From: Bacteroidota bacterium | Lineage (GTDB): Bacteria > Bacteroidota > Bacteroidia > Bacteroidales > SZUA-534 | DNA length: 64,000 nucleotides | Reading direction: 5' to 3' | NCBI GenBank assembly: GCA_003250355.1 | Contig: QKGS01000067.1 | Coordinates: 228,319 to 292,318 of the forward strand | Shown here: positions 18,142 to 26,328 of the stretch, one piece after another | Layout of the letters: every line of letters starts with the position of its first letter | Numbering within the stretch: the stretch's first letter is position 1 | Translations under genes and position numbers: made by a program | The notes under the pieces: model-generated | The model's database searches: none | The model's input: only the letters and a program-made list of their open reading frames with translations | Told to the model about the DNA's origin: nothing

Positions 18142-19815
18142 CTATTTTGCCTGTGCAGTAAGAATATTTTTATACTCGTCCATATTGTTGAGTATTCTGA
18201 TACCCTCTGTAATAGCAGGGTCGTCGTTGAGCATACTTTGAGCTCTGCCTGTTTGAAAATAATAACGGCTGGTTATTTCTTCAACCAAAAGCGACGATAT
18301 TTCATCTTTAAATGTTTGAAGGTCTTTTTGTTTGTCGTGAGCAAGTAGTTTTCTTAACTCATCAATTTCGCCGTTAAGGCGGTTTGCATATTTTTCTTCT
18401 TTTATAGTTTTTTCTAAATTATCGAGTACATTTTGACATTTCATGGTATAATCGTATTCTTTATCGGCAAGGAATTCAATAAATTCATTGTACATATTGT
18501 CGGTAATTTTGAATTTATCGGCCGGTTCTATTGAGTCGTATCGGAACTGGAACTCGGTAGCAAAGTCGAAAATAAGGTTTTTGGTGTAAAGGCTAACTGC
18601 AATGTTGCTTAGAACAGGTGACTCAACTTTAATATCGGGTTCAATACCGCCACCATCGTAAACAGAGCGGCCGGCTTTGGTTTTAAATTCTGAGATAAGA
18701 GAGTCGGGTACACGCCCTACGCTGCCATCTTCGTTGCGGTTTGAGTAATCGAGAGCTTGAATACAGCGACCGCTTGGGGTGTAATATTTTGCAGTGGTAA
18801 GTTTTAATTTGGTATTGTAGCTTAGGTCGCGTGTGGTTTGTACAAGTCCTTTTCCAAAAGTACGAGTACCAACAATTACACCACGGTCAAGGTCTTGCAT
18901 TACCCCCGAAACAATTTCTGAAGCAGAAGCAGAACCGCTATTGGTTAAAATTACAAGTGGAATATTTAGGTCGAGAGGGTCGTTCATAGCATTGTACGAC
19001 ATATTCCATTGTTGAATTTTACCTTTGGTATTAACAATAACTTGGTCTTTAGGTACAAATAGGTTCGATATTGCAACGGCTTCGTTTAACAAACCACCGG
19101 GGTTGCCTCTGAGGTCAAACACCAATGATTTCATTCCGTGGTTATTTTGCAGCTCTTTAAAAGCATCTTTTACTTCCTGACTACAAGCTTCGGTAAAGCT
19201 TGAAAGTCTTATGTAACCTATGGTTTCGTTGAGCATACCGTAGTAAGGAACACTGTTTATTTTTATTTTTTCGCGAATAACAGTTACTTCCAACAGTTCG
19301 GGTTTGCCTAAACGTTCAATGCTTAATTTTATTTCGGTTCCGGGTTCACCTTTCAGTAGTTCGCTTATTTGCTCGGTGTTTTTACTTTTAGCCGATTTGC
19401 CGTTTACTTTCACAATTTTATCGCCAGCCTTTAAGCCTGCTTTATGTGCAGGAAACCCTTCGTATGGTTCGGCTATAATTACATACTCGTTGCTTCTACG
19501 AATAAGAGCACCTATGCCACCATACTTACCTGTGGTCATGAATTTATAGTCTTCCATATCGGATTCGGGAATAAATACAGTATATGGGTCGAGCGATTCG
19601 AGCATATTGTCGATACTTGTTTTTACCAGTTCGCCCGGGTCTACTTCATCGACATAAAGCATATTTATTTCACGAAACAGGGTGTGATAAATATCGAGGT
19701 TTTTAGCTATTTCAAAGTTTTTGTCGTCAAAGTTTACAAAGCTTATTGCCGATACGGCAGCAATAACTAAAAGAGTAAGCTTTATTTTTTTATTGAACCA
19801 ATTGGTTTTATTCAT
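18142..19815 (-). CDS. S41 family C-terminal processing peptidase
   Basis: 557 residues from ATG 19815; an upstream in-frame TTG at 19833 is less likely. One N-terminal membrane segment exports the rest to the periplasm. A PDZ domain lies at about 80-170 (YGGIGALI...GFPAHKAGLKAGDKIVKVNG). The tail-specific protease core has the catalytic Ser in NSGSASASE (about 295) and Lys in FGKGLVQ (about 321). These enzymes trim C-termini of periplasmic or outer-membrane proteins. Placed between rnpA and a glycosyltransferase. The C-terminal 120 residues are helical and charged. Confidence 0.93.
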   Translation of the reverse strand: MNKTNWFNKKIKLTLLVIAAVSAISFVNFDDKNFEIAKNLDIYHTLFREINMLYVDEVDPGELVKTSIDNMLESLDPYTVFIPESDMEDYKFMTTGKYGGIGALIRRSNEYVIIAEPYEGFPAHKAGLKAGDKIVKVNGKSAKSKNTEQISELLKGEPGTEIKLSIERLGKPELLEVTVIREKIKINSVPYYGMLNETIGYIRLSSFTEACSQEVKDAFKELQNNHGMKSLVFDLRGNPGGLLNEAVAISNLFVPKDQVIVNTKGKIQQWNMSYNAMNDPLDLNIPLVILTNSGSASASEIVSGVMQDLDRGVIVGTRTFGKGLVQTTRDLSYNTKLKLTTAKYYTPSGRCIQALDYSNRNEDGSVGRVPDSLISEFKTKAGRSVYDGGGIEPDIKVESPVLSNIAVSLYTKNLIFDFATEFQFRYDSIEPADKFKITDNMYNEFIEFLADKEYDYTMKCQNVLDNLEKTIKEEKYANRLNGEIDELRKLLAHDKQKDLQTFKDEISSLLVEEITSRYYFQTGRAQSMLNDDPAITEGIRILNNMDEYKNILTAQAK

Positions 19816-19887
19816 TTTGAGTTGTTTTAGCAATTTTTACGAGAGCATGAAAATAATATATTCGGGACTGATTTTTATATTTTTTAT

Positions 19888-20301
19888 TTAAAAATCAGTT
19901 CTTTTTAATGATATTTCTTTTAAACGAACCAAAATTTTCTTCATGCGACTTTCCATTTCGCCATATGACACAAAGTCTTTGGCCACATATATAACCATAA
20001 ATGAGAGGTTAATATTGTATTCCTGAATTTCAGATATAAGAATATGCTTGTTTTTACGAAATGCTTCGCGCATTCTGCGTTTAATCAGGTTTCTGTCAAC
20101 TGCTTTTTTAAAGTTTCGCTTTGCAACAGAAACGCCAAAGTGATATTCAAATTTGGAACTTTCGTGTTGTATTTCCCAAACTATTTTAAAAGGGTAAATG
20201 AGAATAGACTGGTTGATAGAGAACAACCTGGAAATAGTTTTCTGACTTTTAAGTCGTTCTGATTTGCTAATTGTAGCCGGTAGGTTTCCTGAGTTATTCA
20301 A
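19888..20301 (-). CDS. rnpA: Ribonuclease P protein component
   Basis: 137 residues. It helps the RNA subunit of RNase P remove 5' leaders from pre-tRNAs. The RNR signature is clear: KRNFKKAVDRNLIKRRMREAFR, preceded by FHFGVSVAK-like FEYHFGVSVA. The frame has no ATG before the conserved region; the start is TTG at 20301 (MNNSGNLP...). It follows a terminator-like hairpin after hemD, so it may have its own promoter, though none is obvious. Confidence 0.95.
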   Translation of the reverse strand: MNNSGNLPATISKSERLKSQKTISRLFSINQSILIYPFKIVWEIQHESSKFEYHFGVSVAKRNFKKAVDRNLIKRRMREAFRKNKHILISEIQEYNINLSFMVIYVAKDFVSYGEMESRMKKILVRLKEISLKRTDF

Positions 20302-20319
20302 TGTAATGGGTGGAAAAAT

Positions 20320-20338
20320 GCCCTGTCAAAGACAGGGC
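20320..20338 (-). terminator. Hairpin between hemD and rnpA
   Basis: GCCCTGTC-AAA-GACAGGGC, perfect 8-base arms. On the minus strand it is followed by ATTTTT. It lies between the hemD stop and the rnpA start and may stop or attenuate transcription. Confidence 0.7.
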
Positions 20339-20344
20339 AAGGAA

Positions 20345-21100
20345 TTATTTTTTCAATTTTTTGTTAGAGTTTAGAATGAACTGGTCAAGAGCCATTGTCA
20401 TAGAAGGAGCTTCGGGCATAGGAGCCTGAATATCGAGTCTTAGAGATGCATCTTTTACAGCTTTAGCTGTTGTAGCACCAAAGGCTGCAATGCAAATGTC
20501 TTTTTGTTCAAACTTTGGAAAATTCTCAAGTAACGATTTAATACCCGATGGGCTAAAAAAAACTAAAACGTCGTAGTTAACATCGTTTAAGTCCGATAAG
20601 TCGCTGGCAACAGTTTTGTAAAGAATAGCAATTTTGTAATTAACTTTCAGTTTGTTAAGAGTGTCGGGAATTTCAGGTTTGTGTTTATCTGATACCGGCA
20701 CAAAATACTTTTCTCCTTTGTGTTTTTCAAACAATGAAGCTAAGTCGGTGAATTGTCCGTTGCCATAGAAAATTTTACGTTTACGGTATACAATGTATTT
20801 TTGAAGATAGAGAGCAATGGCCTCTGAGACACAAAAATATTTCATTGTGTCGGGTACTGTAATTCTCATTTCTTCACAAATGCGGAAGTAGTTATCAACA
20901 GATGTTTTACTGGTAAAAACAACAGACGAATAGTCTAAAATGTTGATTCTTTCTTTCCTAAACTCTTTTGTCTCTACTCCTTGAACCTGAATGAATGGTC
21001 TGAAGTCAATTTTTAGACCATGTTTTTCAGCTAAATCGAAATAAGGAGACTTTTCAGTAGAGGGTTGAGGTTGCGAAACCAGAATTCTTTTTACTTTCAA
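20345..21100 (-). CDS. hemD: Uroporphyrinogen-III synthase
   Basis: 251 residues. It cyclises hydroxymethylbilane to uroporphyrinogen III in haem/corrin biosynthesis. The N-terminus ILVSQPQPSTEKSPYFDLAEKHG and VVFTSKTSVDNYF match the Bacteroidota HemD type; VLVFFSPSGIKSLLENF and CIAAFGATTAKAV form the second domain. No ATG is available; the start is TTG at 21100, at the expected position. Located 39 bases after the DUF4271 gene, a pairing seen widely in the phylum. HemD is poorly conserved, but the gene context supports it. Confidence 0.9.
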   Translation of the reverse strand: MKVKRILVSQPQPSTEKSPYFDLAEKHGLKIDFRPFIQVQGVETKEFRKERINILDYSSVVFTSKTSVDNYFRICEEMRITVPDTMKYFCVSEAIALYLQKYIVYRKRKIFYGNGQFTDLASLFEKHKGEKYFVPVSDKHKPEIPDTLNKLKVNYKIAILYKTVASDLSDLNDVNYDVLVFFSPSGIKSLLENFPKFEQKDICIAAFGATTAKAVKDASLRLDIQAPMPEAPSMTMALDQFILNSNKKLKK

Positions 21101-21139
21101 TTTTCTTAGTTTTTGTTATACATCATAAATATCATTGAG

Positions 21140-22210
21140 CTACATCAGCTCAGATATTATCTTGAATAATACCGTTACGGGTAGAATTTCAAGTGCACAA
21201 AGATACAAAAACAAATAAAAAAGTGAAACTCTATTTCTTATAGAAAATACTATACCCCTTGAAATTCGCATTATGTAAAAGAATATTAATAGTAAAAAGC
21301 CAATATTAAAGCCCCAAGGAACTACCTTTAGTGGAACAAAAGGGATAACAGATACAAGCGGGAGTAGGCAAAATGATAATATTTTATTGTATATAAAAAC
21401 AGTTGAGTTATAGCTTACAAATGAACCTTTGCCAAGGAATAAAAAATCGAGTAGTAGTAGCGAAAAGCTTTTTGTTGCATAAATAATAATACAAATAGTA
21501 AATGTGATTAGGTAAAGTATGAATCCTGACTTTTCCCAAATTAGAATATTATTATATATAAGCCATTGTGTTATAAATAGAGGCAGCACTAGAAAAAAAA
21601 GTGCATTCATAAAATAGAACACTCTCTTTCGTAACGCATTTGGTTCGTCTTGTATCCGTTTAGCGGTATGGTAATTGTACGAAGCTAAAACTAACGTATT
21701 TATAAATTTGCCAAAGCCTACTTTAATCCAACCGAATATAATAAGGCAAAGAATAATAATTCCCAGCATCCATTCAGTACTGGCAAAGCCTTTTTCTTTA
21801 TCAGTATTTTGGGTAACAGAAACGTCGGTAATGGCTTGGGTTATTTTAATATTTTCGGGTAAATGCTCTTGCTCAGCAACCTTATGTTTAGTAACCCTTA
21901 TGGATTCCGATTCTTTCAATGGTTCGTATTCGTTGTACCATACCGGCGAATTATAATTATCGGCAGGGAATGAGTATTTTCCCGAAAGGGAGTTAAACAC
22001 CGGGTGGTCAACCGAGTCGGTTAAAGGTATTATGGCTTCGGTTTTAGGCTGTGGAATTTGTACTTTAGGCTTTTTCAGTTTAGATGAATCAACCCTTATG
22101 CTACGAATATCGGATAAACTTATTTTTTGCAATTCAATATTTAGTTCAGGTGTTTCCTGCTTTGCTTTTAATACTGTATCGGTTTGAACTAAGTTACTTA
22201 ATGTTCGCAT
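21140..22210 (-). CDS. DUF4271-family membrane protein
   Basis: 356 residues. The first 150 are polar, Pro/Ser-rich and cytosolic or disordered. The C-terminal half has about seven hydrophobic segments, starting near STEWMLGIIILCLIIFGWIKVGFGKF. The combination of a polar N-terminus, this membrane domain and a position directly upstream of hemD is that of DUF4271, a conserved Bacteroidota family without a known function. The cluster with rnpA and porW suggests a house-keeping or envelope role; I cannot be more specific. Confidence 0.75.
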   Translation of the reverse strand: MRTLSNLVQTDTVLKAKQETPELNIELQKISLSDIRSIRVDSSKLKKPKVQIPQPKTEAIIPLTDSVDHPVFNSLSGKYSFPADNYNSPVWYNEYEPLKESESIRVTKHKVAEQEHLPENIKITQAITDVSVTQNTDKEKGFASTEWMLGIIILCLIIFGWIKVGFGKFINTLVLASYNYHTAKRIQDEPNALRKRVFYFMNALFFLVLPLFITQWLIYNNILIWEKSGFILYLITFTICIIIYATKSFSLLLLDFLFLGKGSFVSYNSTVFIYNKILSFCLLPLVSVIPFVPLKVVPWGFNIGFLLLIFFYIMRISRGIVFSIRNRVSLFYLFLYLCALEILPVTVLFKIISELM

Positions 22211-22340
22211 TTAATTATTAATATGTGTTTTTACAAAAGCTTGCGCTAAAATATATAATTATTTGAAAAAGGGGAGTTAAATAAGGGGCAAAATATTTAT
22301 AGGCTCTTACTTATAAACTATGGTATGTTAATATCTTATG

Positions 22341-22371
22341 TTGATACTGAAAAGCAACAATTGTATATTTG
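22341..22371 (+). promoter_or_regulatory. Promoter for the OmpA-like lipoprotein
   Basis: TTG (22341-22343), 20 bases, TATATTTG (22364-22371). Exact -7 consensus. The start codon is 24 bases downstream. Confidence 0.75.
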
Positions 22372-22394
22372 GCGAAACTTAAATATTATGTAAT

Positions 22395-23435
22395 ATGCAT
22401 AGGTATATACTTTTTTTACTCATATTGTTTATTTCGTTTAGTTGTGTTCCAACACGCCAGTTTCAAGAGTTAAAAATGAAGAACAAAGATACTGTTCATG
22501 AACGTGATTCGTTGAAAGACCATAACGAATACTTGACTGTACAATACACTGAATGCGAAGCCGAACTTGAGGAGTTACGAAAACGACTCGACAAGCTTGT
22601 GAGTGAACAAATGCTTTTAAAAGATTCAGCACGGATATATAAGAAGCAATACAAGGTGTTTAAGACCATGTACGATGATTTGGCAAACGAACGTAATTTG
22701 GCTCAATCGGCACAAGATCAGGAGACTATGCAATTACTTGCCGAACTTCAGGTAACTCGTAACGATTTACTTGAGCAGGAAGATGATTTACGAGCTCTTG
22801 AAGAATCGCTATTACAAAAGCAACTTGAATTAGAGGAGCGCGATAAGGTTTTGTTAGCTCTTGATGCTTCGCTCAATAAGCAACGCAATGAACTGGAAAC
22901 AAAATCGAAAAGGGTGATGGAACTTGAAGGGATACTTCAAAGAAAGGATTCGGCAGTGGCAGCACTTAAAAATAAAATTACCGATGCTCTTATTGGTTTT
23001 CAGGACAAAGGACTTACTATTGAACAAAAACATGGTAAGGTATATGTAACTATGGACGAGAAACTGCTTTTTAAATCGGGCAGGTGGGATGTTGACCCTA
23101 ACGGGCAGGCAGCAATTAATAAGCTTGGCAAGGTGCTTGAAGCAAATAAAGATATAAATGTAACAGTAGAGGGGCATACCGATAATGTTCCTATGAACGG
23201 TTCGGGCGACATAAAAGATAACTGGGACTTAAGTGTAAAGCGAGCAACATCTATTACTAAAATATTGCTTTCGGGTTCCAATATAGAGCCAATAAGAGTA
23301 ACTGCATCGGGCAAAGGACCTTATATGCCGGTTGACCCGGCAAATACTCCCGAAGCCAGAGCTAAAAACCGCAGAACAGAGATAATACTTGTTCCAAAAC
23401 TCGACGAACTGTTTAGAATACTGGAGGCAAATTAA
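22395..23435 (+). CDS. OmpA-family lipoprotein with coiled-coil stem
   Basis: 346 residues. Lipobox SFSC (Cys17). Residues about 25-190 are a heptad-rich coiled coil (repeated E/L/K patterns). The C-terminal OmpA domain (about 205-340) has FKSGRWDVDPNG, VEGHTDNVPM and NRRTEI, the peptidoglycan-binding motif. It probably links the outer membrane to the cell wall. Preceded by a good promoter and transcribed alone. The first nearby ATG (22388) is followed directly by a stop, so 22395 is used. Confidence 0.92.
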   Translation: MHRYILFLLILFISFSCVPTRQFQELKMKNKDTVHERDSLKDHNEYLTVQYTECEAELEELRKRLDKLVSEQMLLKDSARIYKKQYKVFKTMYDDLANERNLAQSAQDQETMQLLAELQVTRNDLLEQEDDLRALEESLLQKQLELEERDKVLLALDASLNKQRNELETKSKRVMELEGILQRKDSAVAALKNKITDALIGFQDKGLTIEQKHGKVYVTMDEKLLFKSGRWDVDPNGQAAINKLGKVLEANKDINVTVEGHTDNVPMNGSGDIKDNWDLSVKRATSITKILLSGSNIEPIRVTASGKGPYMPVDPANTPEARAKNRRTEIILVPKLDELFRILEAN

Positions 23436-23444
23436 TTATTATTT

Positions 23445-23694
23445 ATGAATACCCCGGGTAAATTAATTATTCGGTGTTTTATTTTCAACATATCAAAGTG
23501 TGAATGGGTAGCTGTTATAATATGTAGGTTTAAGTATTAGCTTTTGAAGCCTTAAATACAGCAATAGAGGAACTTGCCGACTTTATATCACCGCAAAAGC
23601 ATGACAACATAAAAAAAATAAGGATTTATTGGCAGCCTCAGTACTTACAATAGCTGTTTCTGCGTTTATAACAGGGATAATTTTTTTTATCTAA
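23445..23694 (+). pseudogene. dgkA: Decayed diacylglycerol/undecaprenol kinase (DgkA)
   Basis: Translating all frames gives pieces of one DgkA protein: CFIFNISKCEWVAVII (frame open until TAG 23538), then EALNTAIEELADFISPQKHD in a shifted frame, then KDLLAASVLTIAVSAFITG in another to TAA 23692. The middle is the DgkA signature E-x2-NTAIE-x3-D and H-x5-K-x2-KD. At least two frame changes are needed, one in an eight-A tract at 23611-23618, and the N-terminal helices are missing. I read this as a dead remnant. A functional DgkA phosphorylates lipid alcohols; another copy may exist elsewhere. Confidence 0.8.
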
Positions 23695-23706
23695 AATAAC
23701 TGAGTT

Positions 23707-25713
23707 ATGGTAAAGCACTTTCGAATTTTTTTTTTAATAACTATTTTAACTGCATTGTGCGGAAACGCATATTCTCAGTTTAATATCCGTCACTATTTTA
23801 TACAGGGTCATAACGACCTTATGGAGTTAAGGTATTCAAGTGCTATTCAGCGGTTCAATACAATAATACAAATAAAACCCGACTTGCATGAAGCATATTT
23901 TTTCAGGGGGTTTGCCAAGTATTCGCTGAACGATTTTTATGGAGCATATACCGATTTTAATAAGGTTATAGAACTAAATCCTTATTTCGCAGAAGGATAT
24001 CGCTTCAGGGCTATATCAAAATCGGCAATGCAAGATTATCAAGATGCATTGGAAGATTTTAGCAAGGCCATAGAACTCGATTATTCGAATCCCGACAACT
24101 ATTCGAGCCGGGGTTTTACATATTTAATGATGAAGGAATATAAAAAGGCGATTGCCGATTTTAACAGGGCTTTAATTATTGACCGTGAATTGCCTTACGT
24201 ATACCTTCAGCGAGGATATGCAAAAATGAGTTTAGACGATTTTCAGGGAGCAGTTAAAGATTTCTCTGAATCGATAAAGTACAATAAATACAGTCCCACA
24301 GGGTTTGACAACAGGGCTGTGGCTTTCGCCGAAATGGAGAAGTATACCGAAGCTCTCGAAGATATGAATATAGCCATAAGTATGGATGATAATAATACTA
24401 TGTATTTTTTTCGCAGAGCGTTGATAAAATATAAGCTTAAAGATTTGAATGGTTCAATGAACGATTATAATACTGTAATAGAACTGGATCCGGAGAATGC
24501 TCTTACATATTTTAACAGGGCAATATTGAAAGCAGAGATAGGTGACACAAAAGGAGCTATCGACGATTATTCGACTGCTGCTGAATTGAATCCGGGCAAT
24601 ATTTTGCCATATTTTAACAGGGGAGGCATTAAGTACGGACAAGGTGATTATTACGGAGCTATAAACGACTGGAGTCAGGCTATTGAGATATTTCCCGATT
24701 TTGCAAAGGCTTATCAGGCACGCTCATCGGCGCGTTATAGTGTTGGCGATATTATAGGAGCAATGGACGATAAGAAATATGCCGAAAAACTTATTGAAGA
24801 GTATCAGAACAGCAATATAGGTGATAGCAATATGGCTGAGTTTGTTGATACTACATATAATTTCAATAAGTTCATAGAGTTCGATTCCGACTTTTACCGA
24901 GCCAATGTCGATGATGGTCGGGTACAAAACCGCCGAATAGTTATTGACCTGAAACCAATATTGGTAGTAACCAGCAAAACAAGTGACCTGCCTGAACCTA
25001 AGTTTACCTTCTTTCTTCAAAGTATTGACAATATAAATCGCTCTAATACAATGAATGAAAAGTTCACTGTGTCGGACAGATTATCTGATATTGAGACAGA
25101 TACTGTTCGAATGCGCCTTAATGAAACAGAAATGGCAAAAATGAAAAACCCGTTTGAACCTTTATTATATTTCTATCAGGGTATGCTTAACAGTATGATA
25201 CAAAACTACAACCAATCAATAAAAGCGTATACATCGGCAATAAATATAGACCCTAATTTTGAACTGGCTTATTTTAACAGAGCCAACACCCGTTATATGA
25301 TGATAGAGTACATAAATTCGATGGAAGATTATTCACAAATATTAACGGTTGACGGTAAGGTAACTGCTCAAAAAAAGGATAACCATACTAATGTTATATA
25401 CGATGAGTATAACGATGTAATAGTGGACCTTAATAAAGCAATAGAGCTAAATCCCAAGTTTGGTTTTGCATATTATAACCGCGCTAATGTAAAGTGTATG
25501 CTTAAAGATTATACCGGAGCCATAGCCGATTATACAAAGAGTATAGAAACCGGCCCTGAAACACCTGAGGCATACTACAACCGGGGGCTTACCCTTATAT
25601 ATTTGCAAGATACAGAAAAAGGGTGTTTAGATATGGGAAAGGCAGGCGAACTCGGAATTATTGAGGCTTACCCGGTGATAAAAAAATATTGTATTGAAGA
25701 GAAGAAAGAGTAA
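23707..25713 (+). CDS. Secreted tetratricopeptide-repeat protein
   Basis: 668 residues with a signal peptide (to about 24, NAYSQ). About ten TPR units run from 30 to 360 in the typical 34-residue rhythm (for example EAYFFRGFAKYSLNDFYGAYTDFNKVIELNP). A non-repeat block of roughly 130 residues follows, then about four more repeats to the end. Likely periplasmic or outer-membrane-associated scaffolding protein. The nonrepeat block resembles nothing I recognise. It lies just downstream of the dead dgkA fragment; no operon partner. Confidence 0.85.
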   Translation: MVKHFRIFFLITILTALCGNAYSQFNIRHYFIQGHNDLMELRYSSAIQRFNTIIQIKPDLHEAYFFRGFAKYSLNDFYGAYTDFNKVIELNPYFAEGYRFRAISKSAMQDYQDALEDFSKAIELDYSNPDNYSSRGFTYLMMKEYKKAIADFNRALIIDRELPYVYLQRGYAKMSLDDFQGAVKDFSESIKYNKYSPTGFDNRAVAFAEMEKYTEALEDMNIAISMDDNNTMYFFRRALIKYKLKDLNGSMNDYNTVIELDPENALTYFNRAILKAEIGDTKGAIDDYSTAAELNPGNILPYFNRGGIKYGQGDYYGAINDWSQAIEIFPDFAKAYQARSSARYSVGDIIGAMDDKKYAEKLIEEYQNSNIGDSNMAEFVDTTYNFNKFIEFDSDFYRANVDDGRVQNRRIVIDLKPILVVTSKTSDLPEPKFTFFLQSIDNINRSNTMNEKFTVSDRLSDIETDTVRMRLNETEMAKMKNPFEPLLYFYQGMLNSMIQNYNQSIKAYTSAINIDPNFELAYFNRANTRYMMIEYINSMEDYSQILTVDGKVTAQKKDNHTNVIYDEYNDVIVDLNKAIELNPKFGFAYYNRANVKCMLKDYTGAIADYTKSIETGPETPEAYYNRGLTLIYLQDTEKGCLDMGKAGELGIIEAYPVIKKYCIEEKKE

Positions 25714-25827
25714 GGTGTTGTTTGCCTTTGGCAATAAAACTACACAAGCTTTTCATTTTACTGAATATATATAACTTTTGCCAATTAAAAAACTTATCGC
25801 TTAAGTTTTTCAAACCGTGTAAATATG

Positions 25828-25835
25828 TACATTTG
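25828..25835 (+). promoter_or_regulatory. -7 box upstream of the YhcH-like gene
   Basis: TACATTTG, exact consensus, 24 bases before ATG 25860. No clear -33 TTG; a T-rich stretch (25806-25810) is at about the right distance. Confidence 0.55.
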
Positions 25836-25859
25836 CGTCATAATTTTATACTTTAAAAA

Positions 25860-26303
25860 ATGATAATAGACAGTATTGCAAACAGCAGCTTGTACAATGG
25901 TGTACACCCTCTGTTCAATGAGGCTTTCGAGTGGTTAAAAACTACCGATTTGAAAACAATAGAGAATGGAAAATACCCAATTAAAGGCGACGACCTTATT
26001 GCAGCCGTTTTTGAACATGAAGGTAAAACAACCGATGAGGCAGTTATAGAAACCCACACAAAGTTTATTGATATTCAATATGTTATTTCAGGCGAAGAGT
26101 TAATGGGTTATACCCTTTTTACAAACCAAAAACATACCGGCGAAAAACCTGAATCAGATTGCTTGTTCTACAAGGAAGAGATGAGTTATGTAAAAGTAAC
26201 CGAAGGTATGTTTGCAGTATTCTTCCCACAAGATATGCACCAGCCAACAGTTTTATCGAAACCGGGCAATAATAAGAAAGTTGTTATAAAAGTTAAGATA
26301 TAA
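25860..26303 (+). CDS. YhcH/YjgK/YiaL family protein (DUF386)
   Basis: 147 residues, a cupin-like family. Motifs: TKFIDIQYVISGEELMGY (the conserved H/E...D-x2-Y region), DCLFYKEEMSYVKV, and FAVFFPQDMHQP with the metal-binding His. Relatives occur with sialic acid or alginate/beta-galactoside genes and may act as sugar anomerase-like enzymes. Here it stands alone with its own promoter and a shared terminator, so the substrate is unknown. Confidence 0.85.
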   Translation: MIIDSIANSSLYNGVHPLFNEAFEWLKTTDLKTIENGKYPIKGDDLIAAVFEHEGKTTDEAVIETHTKFIDIQYVISGEELMGYTLFTNQKHTGEKPESDCLFYKEEMSYVKVTEGMFAVFFPQDMHQPTVLSKPGNNKKVVIKVKI

Positions 26304-26328
26304 AAAAAAGCGGCTAAGCCGCTTTTTT
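26304..26328. terminator. Bidirectional terminator between convergent genes
   Basis: AAAAAAGCGGC-TAA-GCCGCTTTTTT. Perfect arms with A- and T-tracts on both sides, placed between two convergent genes. It overlaps the last bases of the leftward coding frame. Confidence 0.85.

Noticed and set aside
25713..25745. TTTGCC-TTT-GGCAA hairpin after the TPR protein gene as a terminator
   Set aside because: Five- to six-base stem followed by A-rich sequence and no T-run on the plus strand.
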